Origin: an uncultured Dialister sp.
GTDB taxonomy: Bacteria; Bacillota; Negativicutes; Veillonellales; Dialisteraceae
Reading direction: 5' to 3'
Length of the DNA: 20,235 bases
NCBI GenBank assembly: GCA_934216155.1
Contig: CAKQBK010000049.1
Span: forward strand, 1-20,235
Shown: positions 7,101 through 12,608 of the stretch, piece by piece
Position numbering within the stretch: the first letter of the stretch is position 1
Layout of the letters: each line of letters opens with the position of its first letter
The notes under the pieces: model-generated
Told to the model about the DNA's origin: nothing
Database searches by the model: none
What the model saw: the letters and a program-made list of their open reading frames with translations, nothing else
Position numbers and translations under genes: made by a program

Positions 7101-7580
7101 TACATGGAACGCTATCATAAATACGGCGACCTGTCCCTGCTGGATACACCGACCTATTTCTTTGGTATGAAGATGGGCGAAGAAATCCGCGTGGACATCG
7201 AAGAAGGTAAGATGCTGCTGGTGAAACTGGATAACATCACCAAACCAGACGCAGAAGGAAATAGAGAGCTCCAGTTCGAACTGAACGGCATGCCTCGTGA
7301 AATCAAAATCCATGATGCACACGTGGCTGAATCGGCTGCTACCTCTAGAAAAGCTGATAAAGACGTACCAGGTGAAGTGGGCGCTACCCTCTCCGGCTCC
7401 GTGGTCAAACTGATGGTAGACAAAGGCTCCTCTGTCAAGAAAGGCGACCCGGTAGTTGTTACCGAAGCCATGAAGATGGAAACCACCATCACCGCTCCAA
7501 TCGACGGCATTGTCAGTGAAATTCACGTCAAAGCAGGCCAGAGAATTGAATCCGGCGATCTGCTGATGATTATTGAATAA
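4152..7580 (+). CDS. pyc: Pyruvate carboxylase
   Basis: This biotin enzyme converts pyruvate, bicarbonate and ATP to oxaloacetate in the cytoplasm, feeding the reductive succinate/propionate branch or aspartate synthesis. The 1142-residue chain has the usual full length. It contains a biotin carboxylase domain (1 to about 450; IHPGYGFLAEN at 81-91, glycine-rich loop NGGGGRG at 154-160), a carboxyltransferase domain (about 525-800; MDTTYRDAHQSLLATR from 527, metal/carbamyl Lys702, HSH at 731-733, GTSQP at 764-768), an allostery/tetramerisation region, and a C-terminal biotinyl domain with EAMKME and biotin Lys1108. The start at 4152 follows GGGAGAA and fits the family; an in-frame upstream ATG lies inside repeats. 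After HSH this protein has EGGG where well-studied enzymes have DTSG. No partner gene is adjacent. Confidence 0.97.
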   Translation: MRRIHKVLVANRGEIAIRVFRACSELGIRTVAIYSKEDILSLHRNRADEAYLVGEGDKPIDAYLDIEDIIRICKEHDVDAIHPGYGFLAENAKLAQRCEEEGIIFIGPKVEHLIMFGDKVNARIQAEKAGIPMIPGTKGAVHDFAEVKAFAEKYGFPVMIKAVNGGGGRGMRNVDRMEDLEEAYNRARSEAKMAFGDDEVYVERCIMNPKHIEVQVMGDEHGNVVHLFERDCSIQRRHQKVIEMAPAWSLPQELRNNICMAAVKLMKNVHYLNAGTVEFLVDQDEKHFYFIEVNPRVQVEHTVTEMITDVDIVKSQILVAEGYALDGPEIAIGQQNEIWYKGVAIQCRITTEDPQNNFMPDTGKIIAYRSGGGPGIRLDAGTAYAGAVITPYYDSLLVKVTAHSLHAKDTIHKMLRCLNEFRISGVKTNIYFLQNMLRTRDFQEGLCDVNYIDRNPWLLQEPDMISDRGTKLLSYIGDITVNGYAGAGHQEKPDFAPLPVLDAAKMEAPKGTRQLLDELGPDKFAKWVMDQKEVMFMDTTYRDAHQSLLATRVRTHDIMNAIHYTACHVPQLFSFENWGGATFDVAYRFLDESPWERLRQMRKAAPNILFQMLTRGANTVGYTNYPENVVRHFIDQAADNGIDVFRIFDCLNQLNHMTVTIDEVRKKNKIAEACFCYTGDIMDPNRQKYSLKYYTDLAKEMKNAGANIIAIKDMAGLLKPEAAYALISALKDAVDLPIHLHSHEGGGCTLYSYAKAVDAGVDIVDVATSAFSNGTSQPSMTSMYYALQNNPRQPKLDIDALETIDRYWQGVRPYYAGVDSKMANPNTTVYQHEMPGGQYSNLRQQATAVGLGEQWPEVCRMYAKVNMMFGDIIKVTPSSKVVGDMTLFMVQNHLTEQDIYEKGDTLDFPQSVVDFFDGKLGVPYGGFPEKLQQIILRGQKPHLESQPENVDFEQVKMEMKEKHIPTREEDVSSYCIYPKVFSDYMERYHKYGDLSLLDTPTYFFGMKMGEEIRVDIEEGKMLLVKLDNITKPDAEGNRELQFELNGMPREIKIHDAHVAESAATSRKADKDVPGEVGATLSGSVVKLMVDKGSSVKKGDPVVVTEAMKMETTITAPIDGIVSEIHVKAGQRIESGDLLMIIE

Positions 7581-7641
7581 TATCTCTTGCTGCGTTACGT
7601 GTTGAGAAAAATGGTGGGGATTCCTGATGAGGAAAAAGTTT

Positions 7642-7712
7642 CTCAGGTTGCTAAGGGTTCTCAAGTTTCTCAGGTTTTTCGAACCAGCAGATATGGCTAG
7701 TGTCTATTAGCG
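7642..7712 (+). repeat. Nonamer array with short conserved tail
   Basis: Exactly four 9-mers (7642-7677) are followed by TTCGAACC and TAGTGTCTATTAGCGTAAAT, the tail also seen at 43, 153, 1309 and 18820. It lies between pyc and its terminator. Confidence 0.75.
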
Positions 7713-7721
7713 TAAATCATG

Positions 7722-7760
7722 AAAAGCACCAAGTGACTTTTGTGTCATTTGGTGCTTTTT
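7722..7760 (+). terminator. Rho-independent terminator downstream of pyc
   Basis: AAAAGCACCAAGTGAC pairs with GTCATTTGGTGCTTTT across a six-base loop, ending in T5. Flanking A and T runs make it potentially bidirectional. Confidence 0.9.
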
Positions 7761-7775
7761 GTTGTTAGCGGTTAA

Positions 7776-7820
7776 CAGTTGGCAGTTAGCAGTTGACGGT
7801 TAACTGCCAACTGCCAACTG
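7776..7820. repeat. Heptamer-based inverted repeat (AGTTGGC family)
   Basis: Units CAGTTGG, CAGTTAG, CAGTT on the left (7776-7794) face their reverse complement (7802-7820), 18 of 19 positions matching, around a seven-base loop. It is the only member of this sequence family in the window but has the same 7-bp logic. Confidence 0.7.
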
Positions 7821-7832
7821 ATTACGTTTTAG

Positions 7833-7862
7833 TTGACTCCAGCTTCTCAAATTTAGTATAAT
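7833..7862 (+). promoter_or_regulatory. Promoter of the pilin-like gene
   Basis: TTGACT (7833-7838) and a perfect TATAAT (7857-7862) are separated by 18 bases, about 40 bases before the start codon. Confidence 0.75.
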
Positions 7863-7909
7863 AAAAAGAAAGAATAAACCGTTAATAACAACGAGGAGAA
7901 AAAAGAAAT

Positions 7910-8665
7910 ATGAGCAGATTTTGGAAGAAAATGGCGGAAAAAGGACAGGATTTAGTGGAATACGCCTTGCTCCTAGCCATTGTGGTTGGTATTGGTGGAT
8001 TCATCTATTCTCAGGGGGGCTTGTCGGATTCCATCAAGAGCATTTTCGGAAATAGTTCCAACTTGCTGAAAGTGGCAGCTTCGCAAACTTCAGGGAACTA
8101 TAACTTGAATGATTTTCTGGAATATATTCAGAAATTTCAGAAAAAATACACCGATGGCGGTGGTACGGGCGGTGCACAAAATGAAAACTGGAATCGTGGG
8201 ATGTTCATGTCCACCTGGTTAAAGGACGACGACAGCACGAATTCTACCATTCAGGATTTCTTGACCGGTATGGGCGCTAAAGTGTGGTCCTACTATAATG
8301 GGAAAGGTGTGAATTATACAAATGGAAATATCAACAAAGCGGATCAAGGGTTATATTGGAGTACAGAAAATCTAGATAACGCTGGACTGACTCTTGCCAA
8401 AGGAAAAAGTTATAGTCGTGAAAAAGTGCTTTCCTATTACTATGATGGTAGCAGTTACTATGTGATTAAAAACAATGTATGGATGAATCAGGGGCATAAT
8501 AACGGAATCGGTATGGCAGCTAAAGGACAGGAAGGAAATGAGGACCATAAACCAGCCAGTGAAAAAGTGGGTGGTCCTTATAGTAGCTATTCTGAAGCGC
8601 AAAAGGCTTACGAACAAGCCAAGAATGCCAATGGCGGAAGTTATATTTTTAAAAAACTTGGCTGA
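7910..8665 (+). CDS. Flp-type pilin-like protein with a large C-terminal domain
   Basis: The N-terminus carries a class III (Flp/Tad) prepilin signature: a short basic leader ending KG, then QDLVEYALLLAIVVG. Cleavage between Gly12 and Gln13 would put Glu at +5 (Glu17), and a hydrophobic helix runs to about residue 35. Typical Flp pilins have only 50-80 residues; this one has 251. Residues 60-251 form a soluble, Asn/Gly/Tyr/Lys-rich domain that I do not recognise, with few hydrophobic segments and one cysteine-free stretch after another. It could be a minor pilin or a pilin-anchored surface protein. GAGGAG precedes ATG by about 11 bases. It has its own promoter, and no prepilin peptidase, Tad ATPase or other pilin gene lies in the window. 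The processing signal is clear; function is not. Confidence 0.75.
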   Translation: MSRFWKKMAEKGQDLVEYALLLAIVVGIGGFIYSQGGLSDSIKSIFGNSSNLLKVAASQTSGNYNLNDFLEYIQKFQKKYTDGGGTGGAQNENWNRGMFMSTWLKDDDSTNSTIQDFLTGMGAKVWSYYNGKGVNYTNGNINKADQGLYWSTENLDNAGLTLAKGKSYSREKVLSYYYDGSSYYVIKNNVWMNQGHNNGIGMAAKGQEGNEDHKPASEKVGGPYSSYSEAQKAYEQAKNANGGSYIFKKLG

Positions 8666-8707
8666 TATTCTTGCATTGAATTTGTATTTTCTATAAAAAG
8701 GGGTATT

Positions 8708-8841
8708 GGGGCGCTTTATGAGTTGTGTGCCCCTTCCACCACTCCTCACTCCTAATTCCTCACTCCTCACTTATTTCCAATCCCTAAGGCCTAGCTACTA
8801 ATCCCCAGTCACCAGTCCCCAGTCACCAGTCACGAGTCACA
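8708..8841. repeat. Right half of the composite hairpin element fused to a second heptamer array
   Basis: Hairpin 2 (GGGGCGC at 8708-8714 with GTGCCCC at 8727-8733) is followed by five ACTCCTC-type 7-mers (8741-8775), and after three bases by nine AGTCACC-type 7-mers (8779-8841). The second array is the opposite-strand counterpart of 1432-1487. It ends ten bases before the -35 box of the T-box promoter. Confidence 0.75.
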
Positions 8842-8850
8842 AAAAAGTGC

Positions 8851-8879
8851 TTGACATTTCTATCATCATTGGATACAAT
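8851..8879 (+). promoter_or_regulatory. Strong promoter of the T-box operon
   Basis: A consensus TTGACA (8851-8856) and TACAAT (8874-8879) are spaced by 17 bases. The start should be near 8886, at the beginning of the T-box leader. Confidence 0.85.
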
Positions 8880-8886
8880 GAACGCA

Positions 8887-9117
8887 TATCACAAAAGTGC
8901 TGATGGAAAAAAGTACCTATATCTGATTTTCAAAGAGAGCCGGGCATGGTGGAAACTGGTAAATAGGAAATAGGGAAGTTCTTTCCTGAACTGCAAAGCT
9001 GAATTTGTAGTAGGTTTTGCCGGAGTGACTTGCGTTACAAAGTCGAGAGTTGATCTGATGAAGATGAATGAGGGTGGTACCACGGTGAATCCGTCCCTTG
9101 GGTACCATCCTCTTTTT
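8887..9117 (+). promoter_or_regulatory. T-box leader: stem I plus first antiterminator/terminator
   Basis: Stem I features are visible: GATGGAAAAAAGTACCTAT on the 5' side, the AGAGAGCC bulge region (8934-8941), and GGTGGAAACTGG (8948-8959). A specifier loop GAAGTTC lies at about 8975-8981, between pairing segments ATAGG (with CCTAT) and TTTCC (with GGAAA). The T-box AGGGTGGTACCACGG begins at 9071. Its terminator arms are GAGGGTGGTACC (9070-9081) and GGTACCATCCTC (9101-9112), followed by T5. UGGU in the T-box should pair with a tRNA ending ACCA. Specifier register is ambiguous: strict GAA-NNN gives GUU (Val), a one-base shift gives UUC (Phe). The PheC-like gene downstream favours Phe. An uncharged cognate tRNA would prevent termination. 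Confidence 0.88.
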
Positions 9118-9135
9118 GTTTTTATTCAGGTAATC

Positions 9136-9190
9136 TGGGTGGTACCGCGATGACATCGTCCCTTGCTTATTGGAAGCAAGGGACTTTTTT
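9136..9190 (+). promoter_or_regulatory. Second T-box antiterminator/terminator module without its own stem I
   Basis: A second canonical T-box (GGGTGGTACCGCGATGAC, from 9137) can pair with the GTCCC at 9158-9162 region to form an antiterminator. The competing terminator arms are GTCCCTTGCTT (9158-9168) and AAGCAAGGGAC (9174-9184), followed by T6. Only about 20 bases separate it from the first terminator, so it has no specifier domain of its own. It also carries UGGU. Confidence 0.88.
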
Positions 9191-9259
9191 ATTGGTCCTT
9201 CGTTGGCAGTGATACATAACCAAGTAGTAGCATAGTAGAAAAGAAGAGAGGAAATCAAT

Positions 9260-10249
9260 ATGAAAAAATGGATGAAAGCAGGAATTGTAGCAGCATTGGC
9301 AGGTATGGCATTGATGTATGGTGGTTGCGGTGACCAGGCCGCATCGAGTAGCAAATCCTCCGGAAAGAAACAGGTCGCTGTGGTGCAGATTATGCAGCAT
9401 GGTTCTCTGGATGCAGCCAACAAAGGCATGATTGATGGGCTAAAAGAAAAAGGTTTTGGACCCGATAAAGTAGAAGTAGACCAGCAGAATGCCCAGGGGG
9501 ACCAGTCCAATCTGAAGAGCATTGCTTCTCGTTTCAAGAGCAATAAGCCAGACATCATTTTCGGTATTTCCACCCCGGCCACACAAGCTGTAGCCAATGA
9601 AATCAAGGATATCCCGATTGTTGGATGTGCCATTACCGACTTTGAAACCGCCAAATTGGTTAAATCCAATGCCAAACCAGAAACCAATGTCACCGGCGTC
9701 AACGACCGCGGTCCTGTAGAAAAGCAGGTCGATATGGGTAAGGTTTTCGTACCCAATGCTAAGACCATGGGCCTTCTCTATTGCTCCAGTGAAGTGAATA
9801 GCGAAATCCAGGCCAACCAGGCAAAGAAACATGCGGAATCCATTGGACTCACCGTGGTAGAACGGACCGTTTCTTCCGTAAATGATATCCAGCAGGTGGC
9901 AGAATCTATGGTAGGACAGGTAGATTTCATTTATGTCCCCACCGATAACGTGCTGGCTTCCTCCATTCCGACCTTGGTGAAAGTCACTGACCCTGCGAAA
10001 ATTCCGGTTATCGTAGGAGCTGATAGCATGGCCCGCGATGGCGCCCTGGCTTCCCTTTCTGTGGAATTCTATAAATCCGGTGTCCAGGCTGGCCACATGG
10101 CAGCTGACATTCTGGCAGGCAAGATTAAACCAGAAGACACCGCCGTTCAGGATCCAGAAGTGTACGAAGTCATCATCAATAAGAAAAACGCAGAACTCCT
10201 GGGCATTAAGATTCCTGATGAATATAAGGATGCGACTATTGTAGAATAG
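9260..10249 (+). CDS. ABC transporter substrate-binding lipoprotein, ABC_sub_bind (TrpX-like) family, copy 1
   Basis: This is an extracytoplasmic binding protein delivering a small ligand, probably an amino acid, to an ABC importer. The 329 residues start with a basic/hydrophobic signal sequence ending in YGGC, so Cys23 is the likely lipidated residue. The mature part shows the family pattern VAVVQIMQHGSLD (39-51), a DQQNAQGDQSNL segment, ISTPATQAVANE, YVPTDNVLASS and PVIVGADSMARDGALASLSV. TrpX proteins of streptococci belong to this family, but UGGU in the leader T-boxes argues against tRNA-Trp (usually G73), so tryptophan is not assumed. AGAGAGGAAATCAAT precedes ATG. It is the first gene after the double T-box. 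Copy 2 lies at 11479. No permease or ATPase gene is nearby. Confidence 0.92.
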   Translation: MKKWMKAGIVAALAGMALMYGGCGDQAASSSKSSGKKQVAVVQIMQHGSLDAANKGMIDGLKEKGFGPDKVEVDQQNAQGDQSNLKSIASRFKSNKPDIIFGISTPATQAVANEIKDIPIVGCAITDFETAKLVKSNAKPETNVTGVNDRGPVEKQVDMGKVFVPNAKTMGLLYCSSEVNSEIQANQAKKHAESIGLTVVERTVSSVNDIQQVAESMVGQVDFIYVPTDNVLASSIPTLVKVTDPAKIPVIVGADSMARDGALASLSVEFYKSGVQAGHMAADILAGKIKPEDTAVQDPEVYEVIINKKNAELLGIKIPDEYKDATIVE

Positions 10250-10257
10250 TAAAAGCA

Positions 10258-10320
10258 GTGAGAAGTGAGTAGTGAGAAGTTAGAAGTGATGGTGGCGGCG
10301 CACAGCTTATAAAGCGCCGC
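10258..10320 (+). repeat. Heptamer array plus hairpin 1
   Basis: Five GTGAGAA-type 7-mers (10258-10292) run into arms GCGGCGC (10295-10301) and GCGCCGC (10314-10320). It starts nine bases after the stop codon of the first binding-protein gene and is nearly identical to 11307-11369. Confidence 0.8.
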
Positions 10321-10347
10321 GGATATTATATTTGTACTCCTTGATTT

Positions 10348-10486
10348 TAGCGGTAAGAGTAGTAGTGGCTACCCTCTTCCTCTGGAAGGGGGCAGGGGGG
10401 ATAGCTCGCACTAGCGGGGAAGTAGAATCTGATGAGCGCGGTTCGTGGTGATATATTTCTCAAAAGAAAATAATACCAACAGAACC
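10348..10486. repeat. Second copy of the GGTTCTG-type element (left end degraded)
   Basis: 10348-10416 repeats 1497-1566 (TAGCGG..., CCCTCTTCC, GGGGCAGGGGGGATAGCTCG, CTAGCG). The copy ends with CAGAACC at 10480-10486, as copy 1 does. The left GGTTCTG is replaced by GATTT. Confidence 0.6.
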
Positions 10487-10516
10487 TTATATAAAAGTAG
10501 AAAGGAAGGATAGAAG

Positions 10517-11302
10517 ATGAAAAGTTGGATGAAGTATGGAGTGGCTGCTTTGGTGGCAGCTGGCGTGGCATTGGGAGGCAGCTGTGAAGCATGGGCTGCT
10601 CATTTGGAAGATATTGCAGCACGTGGAACCATTCGTATCGGAACCACAGGGGACTATCGTCCTATGTCTTACAAAAATCAGGAAACCGGACAGTATGAAG
10701 GATTTGATGCAGAACTGTCTCAGAAGTTGGCCGACAGCCTTCATGTGAAGGTGGAATACGTACCTACGACATGGAAGACCTTATCGCAGGACACCCAGGA
10801 GGGGAAATTTGATGTGGCCCTTTGCGGCATCACCCGGACCTTTGATAGAGAACGTACCATGGCTATGTCCGATGGATATCTTCTCTTTGGCAAGACCATT
10901 CTTTGCCGGGCAGGGGAAGAAGGAAAATACCAGTCCATTGCCGATTTGGATCGCCCAGAAGTGAAAGTCATGGTCAATCCAGGCGGAACCAATCAGAAAT
11001 TTGCCATTGCTCACCTGCCTCATGCCACACTGGTGGTTCATGAACAGAATGCAGAAATTCCAGGGCTTATCGCGGAAGGCAAAGCAGATATTATGATTAC
11101 AGAAACCATGGAAGCTAGAAAATATGTAAGAATGAATAACAAACTGGCTGCTCCATTGGTAGACAAACCTTTCACTAAGAGCCGCTTCGGCGTTCTTATG
11201 GCGAAAGGAGACCAGGACCTCTTGAACTACGTCAACTTCTTCCTGGCAGAACTGGAAACCGATGGTACCATGGCACAGCTGGAAGAGGAATATATTAAAT
11301 AA
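10517..11302 (+). CDS. PheC-like cyclohexadienyl dehydratase (exported; SBP_bac_3 fold)
   Basis: The likely reaction is decarboxylating dehydration of prephenate or arogenate to phenylpyruvate or phenylalanine. The 261-residue protein has the fold of amino-acid binding proteins, but its motifs follow Pseudomonas PheC: TTGDYRPMSY (43-52), VPTTW (82-86), VNPGGTNQKFA (153-163) and ITETMEAR (194-201). Glu199 lines up with the catalytic Glu of PheC, and Trp86 with its active-site Trp. An N-terminal signal peptide is present; cleavage after AWA (25-27) is plausible, and Cys23 could alternatively be lipidated. A plain amino-acid binding protein is the alternative. GGAAGG precedes ATG by nine bases. 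It lies between two paralogous binding proteins downstream of a T-box, which fits phenylalanine supply; co-transcription is inferred. Confidence 0.75.
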   Translation: MKSWMKYGVAALVAAGVALGGSCEAWAAHLEDIAARGTIRIGTTGDYRPMSYKNQETGQYEGFDAELSQKLADSLHVKVEYVPTTWKTLSQDTQEGKFDVALCGITRTFDRERTMAMSDGYLLFGKTILCRAGEEGKYQSIADLDRPEVKVMVNPGGTNQKFAIAHLPHATLVVHEQNAEIPGLIAEGKADIMITETMEARKYVRMNNKLAAPLVDKPFTKSRFGVLMAKGDQDLLNYVNFFLAELETDGTMAQLEEEYIK

Positions 11303-11306
11303 AGCA

Positions 11307-11369
11307 GTGAGAAGTGAGTAGTTAGAAGTGAGAAGTGATGGTGGCGGCGCACAGCTTATAAAGCGCCGC
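11307..11369 (+). repeat. Heptamer array plus hairpin 1
   Basis: Five GTGAGAA-type 7-mers (11307-11341) and arms GCGGCGC (11344-11350) / GCGCCGC (11363-11369) start four bases after the pheC-like stop codon. It is a near-duplicate of 10258-10320. Confidence 0.8.
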
Positions 11370-11410
11370 AAATATCATAGAATGGCAATGGGCGACAGTT
11401 CGTACCAGGA

Positions 11411-11446
11411 AAACCTGAGAAACTTGAGAACCCTGAGCAACCTGAG
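11411..11446 (-). repeat. Inverted four-unit nonamer array
   Basis: Four 9-mers (AAACCTGAG type) are the reverse complement of the CTCAGGTTT units seen at 1252, 7642 and 18760. The conserved tail of the other copies is absent. The array is 30 bases before the next start codon. Confidence 0.75.
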
Positions 11447-11478
11447 AAACCTATAACAAGGAAAGGAAGCAATGCACA

Positions 11479-12468
11479 ATGAAAACTTGGATGAAAATCA
11501 GTATGGCAGCTGCTTTGGCCGCCGCTGCTCTCGTATATGGAGGATGCGGGAATGAGGGAGCCAAAAGCGGAGATACGGCAGGCAAGATGAAAATCGGTGT
11601 GGTACAGATTGTACAACACGGTTCTTTGGATGAAGCCAATCGCGGTTTTGTGGATGGCCTGAAAGAAAGAGGCTATGGTCCGGATAAGGTGGAAATTGAC
11701 CAGGAAAATGCCCAGGGCGATCAGTCGAACCTGAAAACCATTGTGTCCCGTTTCAAATCTGAAAAGCCGAAGTTGATTTGTGCGATTGCAACACCAGCAG
11801 CGCAGGCAGCAGCCAATGAAATCAAAGATATTCCGATTGTTGGAACTGCTATTACCGATTACACCACGGCAAAACTGGTGCAGAATGACGAAAAGCCAGG
11901 TGGCAATTTGACCGGCGTCAGCGATTTGGCTTCCATGGATGCCCAAATGGAACTGGCAGGACAGTTGGTGCCAAATGCCAAAAATGTAGGTCTCATTTAT
12001 TGCTCCAGCGAAGTCAATAGTGAAGTACAGGCCAATATGATGAAGGACTATTGCAAAAAACACGACCTTCATGTGGAAGAACGGACTGTCAACAATGTAA
12101 ATGACATCCAGCAGGTGGCAGAATCTCTGGTGGGGAAGGTAGATTATATTTATGTTCCTACCGATAATACACTGGCGTCTTCCATTCCGACCTTGATGAA
12201 AATCACCGATGCCAATAAGATTCCTGTCATTGTAGGGGCCGATATTATGGCTAAAGATGGCGCTCTGGCAGCTCTTTCCGTAGATTATTACAAACTGGGG
12301 AAACAGACTGGACAGTTGGCAGCAGATATCTTAGATGGTAAAGTGAAACCAGAAACTGCTGCCATCCAGCATCAGAAAGAATATACCATTGTGATCAATA
12401 AGAAAGATGCTGAAATTCTGGGAATTCAGATTCCAGCAGACATTGCAAGCAAAGCGGATATGGTATGA
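11479..12468 (+). CDS. ABC transporter substrate-binding lipoprotein, ABC_sub_bind (TrpX-like) family, copy 2
   Basis: It has the same length (329 residues) and the same architecture as the protein encoded at 9260: a signal sequence ending LVYGGC with Cys23 as lipid anchor, then IGVVQIVQHGSLDEANRGF, DQENAQGDQSNLK, YVPTDNTLASSIPTL and PVIVGADIMAKDGALAALSV. The two copies are clearly paralogous, arisen by duplication around the pheC-like gene, but differ through most of the ligand-cleft loops (for example SDLASMDAQMELAG against NDRGPVEKQVDMGK), so ligand or affinity may have diverged. AGGAAAGGAAG precedes ATG by about eight bases. The gene ends at a strong terminator (12477), which closes the presumed T-box operon. 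Confidence 0.92.
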   Translation: MKTWMKISMAAALAAAALVYGGCGNEGAKSGDTAGKMKIGVVQIVQHGSLDEANRGFVDGLKERGYGPDKVEIDQENAQGDQSNLKTIVSRFKSEKPKLICAIATPAAQAAANEIKDIPIVGTAITDYTTAKLVQNDEKPGGNLTGVSDLASMDAQMELAGQLVPNAKNVGLIYCSSEVNSEVQANMMKDYCKKHDLHVEERTVNNVNDIQQVAESLVGKVDYIYVPTDNTLASSIPTLMKITDANKIPVIVGADIMAKDGALAALSVDYYKLGKQTGQLAADILDGKVKPETAAIQHQKEYTIVINKKDAEILGIQIPADIASKADMV

Positions 12469-12476
12469 TGGCAAAT

Positions 12477-12518
12477 AAAAAACTCCTTGATACTCGGTAT
12501 GGGTATCAAGGAGTTTTT
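12477..12518 (+). terminator. Rho-independent terminator closing the T-box operon
   Basis: AACTCCTTGATAC (12481-12493) pairs with GTATCAAGGAGTT (12503-12515), flanked by A6 and T5. It can also terminate the minus-strand nuclease gene from the other side. Confidence 0.93.
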
Positions 12519-12545
12519 GCTTCTATCTTACACTCTTCACTTTTT

Positions 12546-12599
12546 TTACTCATGCTTTCTAAGTTCTCTGGCAAATGTTATATAGTTATAAATATCCAT
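12546..12599 (-). pseudogene. Relic of a Rpn-family C-terminal segment
   Basis: Just downstream of the nuclease gene, the minus strand encodes MDIYNYITFARELRKHE then a stop. The intact nuclease has the corresponding stretch EYMTFAMEIRRREQK near its own C-terminus. This looks like the leftover end of a second, deleted copy or of an internal duplication. No ribosome site precedes it. Confidence 0.4.
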
Positions 12600-12608
12600 T
12601 AGAAAGAT

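Noticed and set aside
4128..7664. Very long open frame on the minus strand across pyruvate carboxylase
   Set aside because: It is the exact antisense of pyc; its product is rich in Phe/His with no domain pattern. The codon bias of the real gene keeps the opposite frame open.
388..8841. Insertion sequence remnants at the heptamer/hairpin blocks
   Set aside because: No transposase frame or fragment with IS motifs was seen; described as repeats instead. The Rpn gene is not linked to their ends.
8917..9768. 283-codon minus-strand frame
   Set aside because: It spans the T-box leader and the antisense of the binding-protein gene; no protein-like motifs.
9260..10249. Calling the binding lipoproteins TrpX with tryptophan as ligand
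   Set aside because: Family resemblance alone is not enough, and UGGU in both T-boxes fits A73 tRNAs rather than tRNA-Trp.
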